Shown here: positions 6,541 to 8,244 of the stretch, piece by piece
How positions within the stretch are numbered: position 1 is the first letter of the stretch
Layout: each line of letters opens with the position of its first letter
Source: RGIG464 sp045643185
Lineage (GTDB): Bacteria > Myxococcota_A > Bradymonadia > UBA4248
Reading direction: 5' to 3'
Length of the DNA: 8,244 nt
NCBI GenBank assembly: GCA_045643185.1
Contig: JAZUKH010000198.1
Coordinates: 1 to 8,244, forward strand
Program-made: the position numbers and the translations under genes
Notes under the pieces: generated by a model
What the model saw: the letters and a program-made list of their open reading frames with translations, nothing else
Database searches by the model: none
Told to the model about the DNA's origin: nothing

Positions 6541-7776
6541 TTAGATCAAAACTTCGCTTGTGCGAGGCTGAGTGCGTGCTATGACGTTTCCGTTGTGAAC
6601 CGACATGAGCACTTCAGCACGCGTATTGAGCGCTTCATACCAGTTCGTGGCGTTCAACACGACGAAATGTGCCGGTTTGCCGACTTCAATGCCGTATTGA
6701 TCCTGAATATGTAGCGTTCTGGCTGCACGCGTTGTACAGAACTTGTAACTCGACATAATGTCGTCGTAACCCATCATTTGCGTAACGTGCAGCCCCATTT
6801 GAATGACGTCCATGGGGTTGCCGGTGCCGAGCGGATACCAGGGGTCATAAACGTCGTCGTGTCCAAATGACACGTTGCAGCCATTCTCCAACAATTCAGG
6901 CACACGCGTGATGCCGCGACGTTTCGGATAGTTGTCGATACGTCCCTGCAAATGCGTGTTGATGAGCGGATTGGCAACAAAGTTAATGCCCGACATCCGT
7001 AATAACCGCATGAGTTTGCTGCAATACGCGTTGTTGTAGCTATGCATCGCCGTGGTATGGCTCGCGGTGACTCTATCTTTGAGTCCTGACTCTAAGGCAC
7101 GACAAGCCAAGGTTTCCAGACCGCGTGAAGCCTCGTCGTCAATCTCGTCACAATGAACGTCGACCAACAAACCATATTTTTCGGCCAATTTCATCATCAC
7201 ATTGATCGATTCAACGCTGTATTCGCGCGTGAATTCGTAATGAGGAATGGCACCCAGAGCATCAACGCCGCGCTTTGCACACGATTCGAGCAATTCGACG
7301 CCGTTTGGGAAACTCAAAATGCCTTCCTGCGGAAACGCAACGATCTGCACTTCGACTTTACCACGGAACTGGTCTCGAACTTCCAACATCGCATCAATGG
7401 CTGTCAGCGTGGGATCTGTACAATCCACGTGTGTGCGCACAAACTGAACGCCGTTTTTGGCAAGCGAACGAATACAGCGCGAAGCGCGATCGATCACATC
7501 CTGACGCGTCAACGTCTGTTTGCGTTCCGACCAGATCTCGATGCCTTCGAACAAGGTGCCTTTGAGGTTCCAGCGAGGTTCCCCGGCGGTCATCGTCGTG
7601 TCAAGGTGAATGTGCGACTCGGCAAACGGTGGCAAGACAAGTTTACCGGCTAGATCCACCACTTCTTCGCCTTCGCGGGCATCAAGGTTCGCACCAATTG
7701 ATTCAAATTTACCTGAATTTACGCGGATATCCACCAGTTGATCCGCATTCTCTACACACGCATGACGGTATAACAT
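6541..7776 (-). CDS. codA: Cytosine deaminase
   Basis: This enzyme hydrolyses cytosine to uracil and ammonia in pyrimidine salvage in the cytoplasm. It is a metal-dependent amidohydrolase. The product is 411 residues, against 427 for E. coli CodA as I recall it. Visible motifs: PPFAESHIHLDTT with metal ligands His55 and His57; FPQEG with Gln150; DVHCDEIDDE with His208 and catalytic Glu211; SHTTAMHS with His240; and FGHDDVYDPWYPLG with Asp307, Asp308 and Trp313. Each is exactly six residues below its E. coli counterpart, so there is no net gap over this core. The start is ATG at 7776-7774, because AAGGAG lies 7 bases before it; an in-frame ATG at 7809 would add 11 residues but has no such site. 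No cytosine permease (codB) gene is adjacent. The C-terminus ends about a dozen residues earlier than in E. coli. Substrate could shade toward related pterin or creatinine-type amidohydrolases, but the motif match strongly favours cytosine. Confidence 0.95.
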   Translation of the reverse strand: MLYRHACVENADQLVDIRVNSGKFESIGANLDAREGEEVVDLAGKLVLPPFAESHIHLDTTMTAGEPRWNLKGTLFEGIEIWSERKQTLTRQDVIDRASRCIRSLAKNGVQFVRTHVDCTDPTLTAIDAMLEVRDQFRGKVEVQIVAFPQEGILSFPNGVELLESCAKRGVDALGAIPHYEFTREYSVESINVMMKLAEKYGLLVDVHCDEIDDEASRGLETLACRALESGLKDRVTASHTTAMHSYNNAYCSKLMRLLRMSGINFVANPLINTHLQGRIDNYPKRRGITRVPELLENGCNVSFGHDDVYDPWYPLGTGNPMDVIQMGLHVTQMMGYDDIMSSYKFCTTRAARTLHIQDQYGIEVGKPAHFVVLNATNWYEALNTRAEVLMSVHNGNVIARTQPRTSEVLI

Positions 7777-7783
7777 TCCAAAA

Positions 7784-7789
7784 CTCCTT
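7784..7789 (-). promoter_or_regulatory. Ribosome-binding site that sets the codA start
   Basis: Minus-strand AAGGAG at 7789-7784 is 7 bases before ATG 7776. It lies downstream of the alternative in-frame ATG at 7809, which it argues against. Confidence 0.85.
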
Positions 7790-7798
7790 GTTTTACCG

Positions 7799-7816
7799 TT
7801 TTGCCTCATGGCAAAA
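7799..7816. promoter_or_regulatory. Inverted repeat at the predicted codA transcript start (operator or leader hairpin)
   Basis: TTTTGCC (7799-7805) and GGCAAAA (7810-7816) form a perfect 7-bp inverted repeat with a TCAT spacer. It lies 8 bases past the predicted codA -10 box and 9 bases before the codA ribosome-binding site. In that position it could be a repressor operator over the start site or a 5' stem-loop in the mRNA. It does not match the E. coli PurR box, and I see no purine-riboswitch core. Confidence 0.5.
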
Positions 7817-7824
7817 GGACAAAA

Positions 7825-7853
7825 TTAATACGCTTCTACGAACAACTTTGCAA
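7825..7853 (-). promoter_or_regulatory. Predicted sigma-70-type promoter of codA
   Basis: On the minus strand TTGCAA (7853-7848) and TATTAA (7830-7825) are separated by exactly 17 bases, each matching 4 of 6 consensus positions. Transcription would start near 7818, about 42 bases before the codA ATG. Confidence 0.45.
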
Positions 7854-7969
7854 AATAAATCGTCAATATTTCAATCATTTATGTGACTATGATTGCATCC
7901 TCTTCACGGATTATGTAAGTTTATGTAGTTTTGGTTTTTGGACCAAATTCATGAAACGGAGGTTCATTT
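7854..7969 (+). promoter_or_regulatory. AT-rich divergent region upstream of the right-hand lipoprotein gene
   Basis: No gene is seen here. It holds a good -10-like TATGAT (7888-7893) without a convincing -35 box, three TTATGT motifs (7879-7884, 7911-7916, 7921-7926; the last two 10 bases apart, one helical turn), and an odd palindrome TTTGGACCAAA (7937-7947). GGAGG (7958-7962) is a strong ribosome-binding site 7 bases before ATG 7970. The promoter for the lipoprotein gene should be in this stretch, but its exact place is uncertain. Confidence 0.4.
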
Positions 7970-8244
7970 ATGCATCAAAATTGGTTGAAATTCTTGATTA
8001 TTTCCGGACTTTGTCTCAGCGTCGCCGCATGCAATGACGATCATGACGACAAATCCCACGACGACGTCAAAGTGATCTGCAATCACAACGCCTGTAAAGA
8101 CGCTAACACGCTCATCGAATGCAACGACGGCGTGGAAAGCGAAAAAAAGTGTGAAAATGGCTGCGAAAATGACGCGTGCAAAACGTCGACAGGCACCAAA
8201 CCAAACGACGACAAGACCGGTGACGACGACAAACCCGGTGACGA
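7970..8244 (+). CDS. Cysteine-rich lipoprotein with Asp-rich linker (3' partial)
   Basis: The frame is open from ATG 7970 to the right edge, giving 91 complete codons. GGAGG 7 bases upstream supports the start; an ATG at 7951 is in another frame. Residues 1-21 form a lipoprotein signal peptide: Lys7, hydrophobic FLIISGLCLSV, then lipobox VAAC with Cys21 as the lipidated residue. A His/Asp-rich stretch follows (NDDHDDKSHDD), then a cysteine block with cysteines at about 37, 42, 52, 61, 65 and 70, and then an acidic low-complexity linker with a six-residue GDDDKP unit starting to repeat at 8219. The plan (lipobox, acidic linker, cysteine blocks) resembles Myxococcota surface lipoproteins and may show what the missing N-terminus of the left-edge gene looks like. 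Function is unknown. The His/Asp-rich start could bind divalent metal, but that is speculation. Confidence 0.85.
   Translation, partial: MHQNWLKFLIISGLCLSVAACNDDHDDKSHDDVKVICNHNACKDANTLIECNDGVESEKKCENGCENDACKTSTGTKPNDDKTGDDDKPGD

Noticed and set aside
6466..6714. Plus-strand open frame of 82 codons
   Set aside because: It spans the terminator between convergent genes and the codA 3' end, with no ribosome-binding site.
7153..7653. Plus-strand open frame of 166 codons
   Set aside because: It lies antisense to the conserved codA core, and its product has no recognisable features.
7777..7860. Purine riboswitch before codA
   Set aside because: The leader is only about 42 bases from the predicted start and lacks the three-way-junction core sequences.
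7801..8037. Plus-strand open frame of 78 codons in the divergent region
   Set aside because: It crosses the promoter region and overlaps the well-supported lipoprotein start in another frame. An internal ATG at 7951 comes before, not after, the GGAGG site.
1..8244. CRISPR array, tRNA, rRNA, insertion sequence or defence operon
   Set aside because: I found no spaced direct repeats, clover-leaf sequences, transposase motifs or toxin-antitoxin-like gene pairs on either strand.

Overview
The window looks like chromosomal DNA of a Gram-negative bacterium, most likely a Myxococcota or former deltaproteobacterial lineage such as Bradymonadia; this taxonomic call is inference. Support comes from two cysteine-rich secreted or surface proteins with CGGCG-type repeats like those common in Myxococcota, an outer-membrane beta-barrel protein, two lipoboxes, and a Proteobacteria-type Mfd. 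Apart from one AT-rich patch, base composition is moderate.

Layout, left to right. A cysteine-rich protein, cut by the left edge, ends at 1531; its last third changes abruptly to AT-rich DNA. Nine bases later begins mfd (1541-5092), the transcription-repair coupling factor. A 212-base gap (5093-5304) carries a GC-rich complex palindrome and then a plausible promoter. This leads into a small outer-membrane beta-barrel protein (5305-5964), closed by a near-perfect intrinsic terminator. A small lipoprotein (6033-6446) starts just 15 bases past that terminator's T-run and has its own terminator. Convergent to it on the minus strand is codA, cytosine deaminase (6541-7776), with every metal and catalytic residue in place. 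The 193-base gap on its right (7777-7969) holds the codA promoter, a palindrome at the predicted codA transcript start, and the ribosome-binding site of a second cysteine-rich lipoprotein (7970 to the right edge).

How the genes relate: mfd (DNA repair) and codA (pyrimidine salvage) are housekeeping functions. The remaining genes encode cell-envelope or surface proteins of unknown role. Only the left cysteine-rich gene and mfd look like a transcriptional unit. I see no phage, CRISPR, toxin-antitoxin or obvious defence module, and no RNA gene. The points most worth a second look are the composition break inside the left cysteine-rich gene, the GC-rich palindrome after mfd, the terminator placed directly before a start codon, and the palindrome at the codA start.
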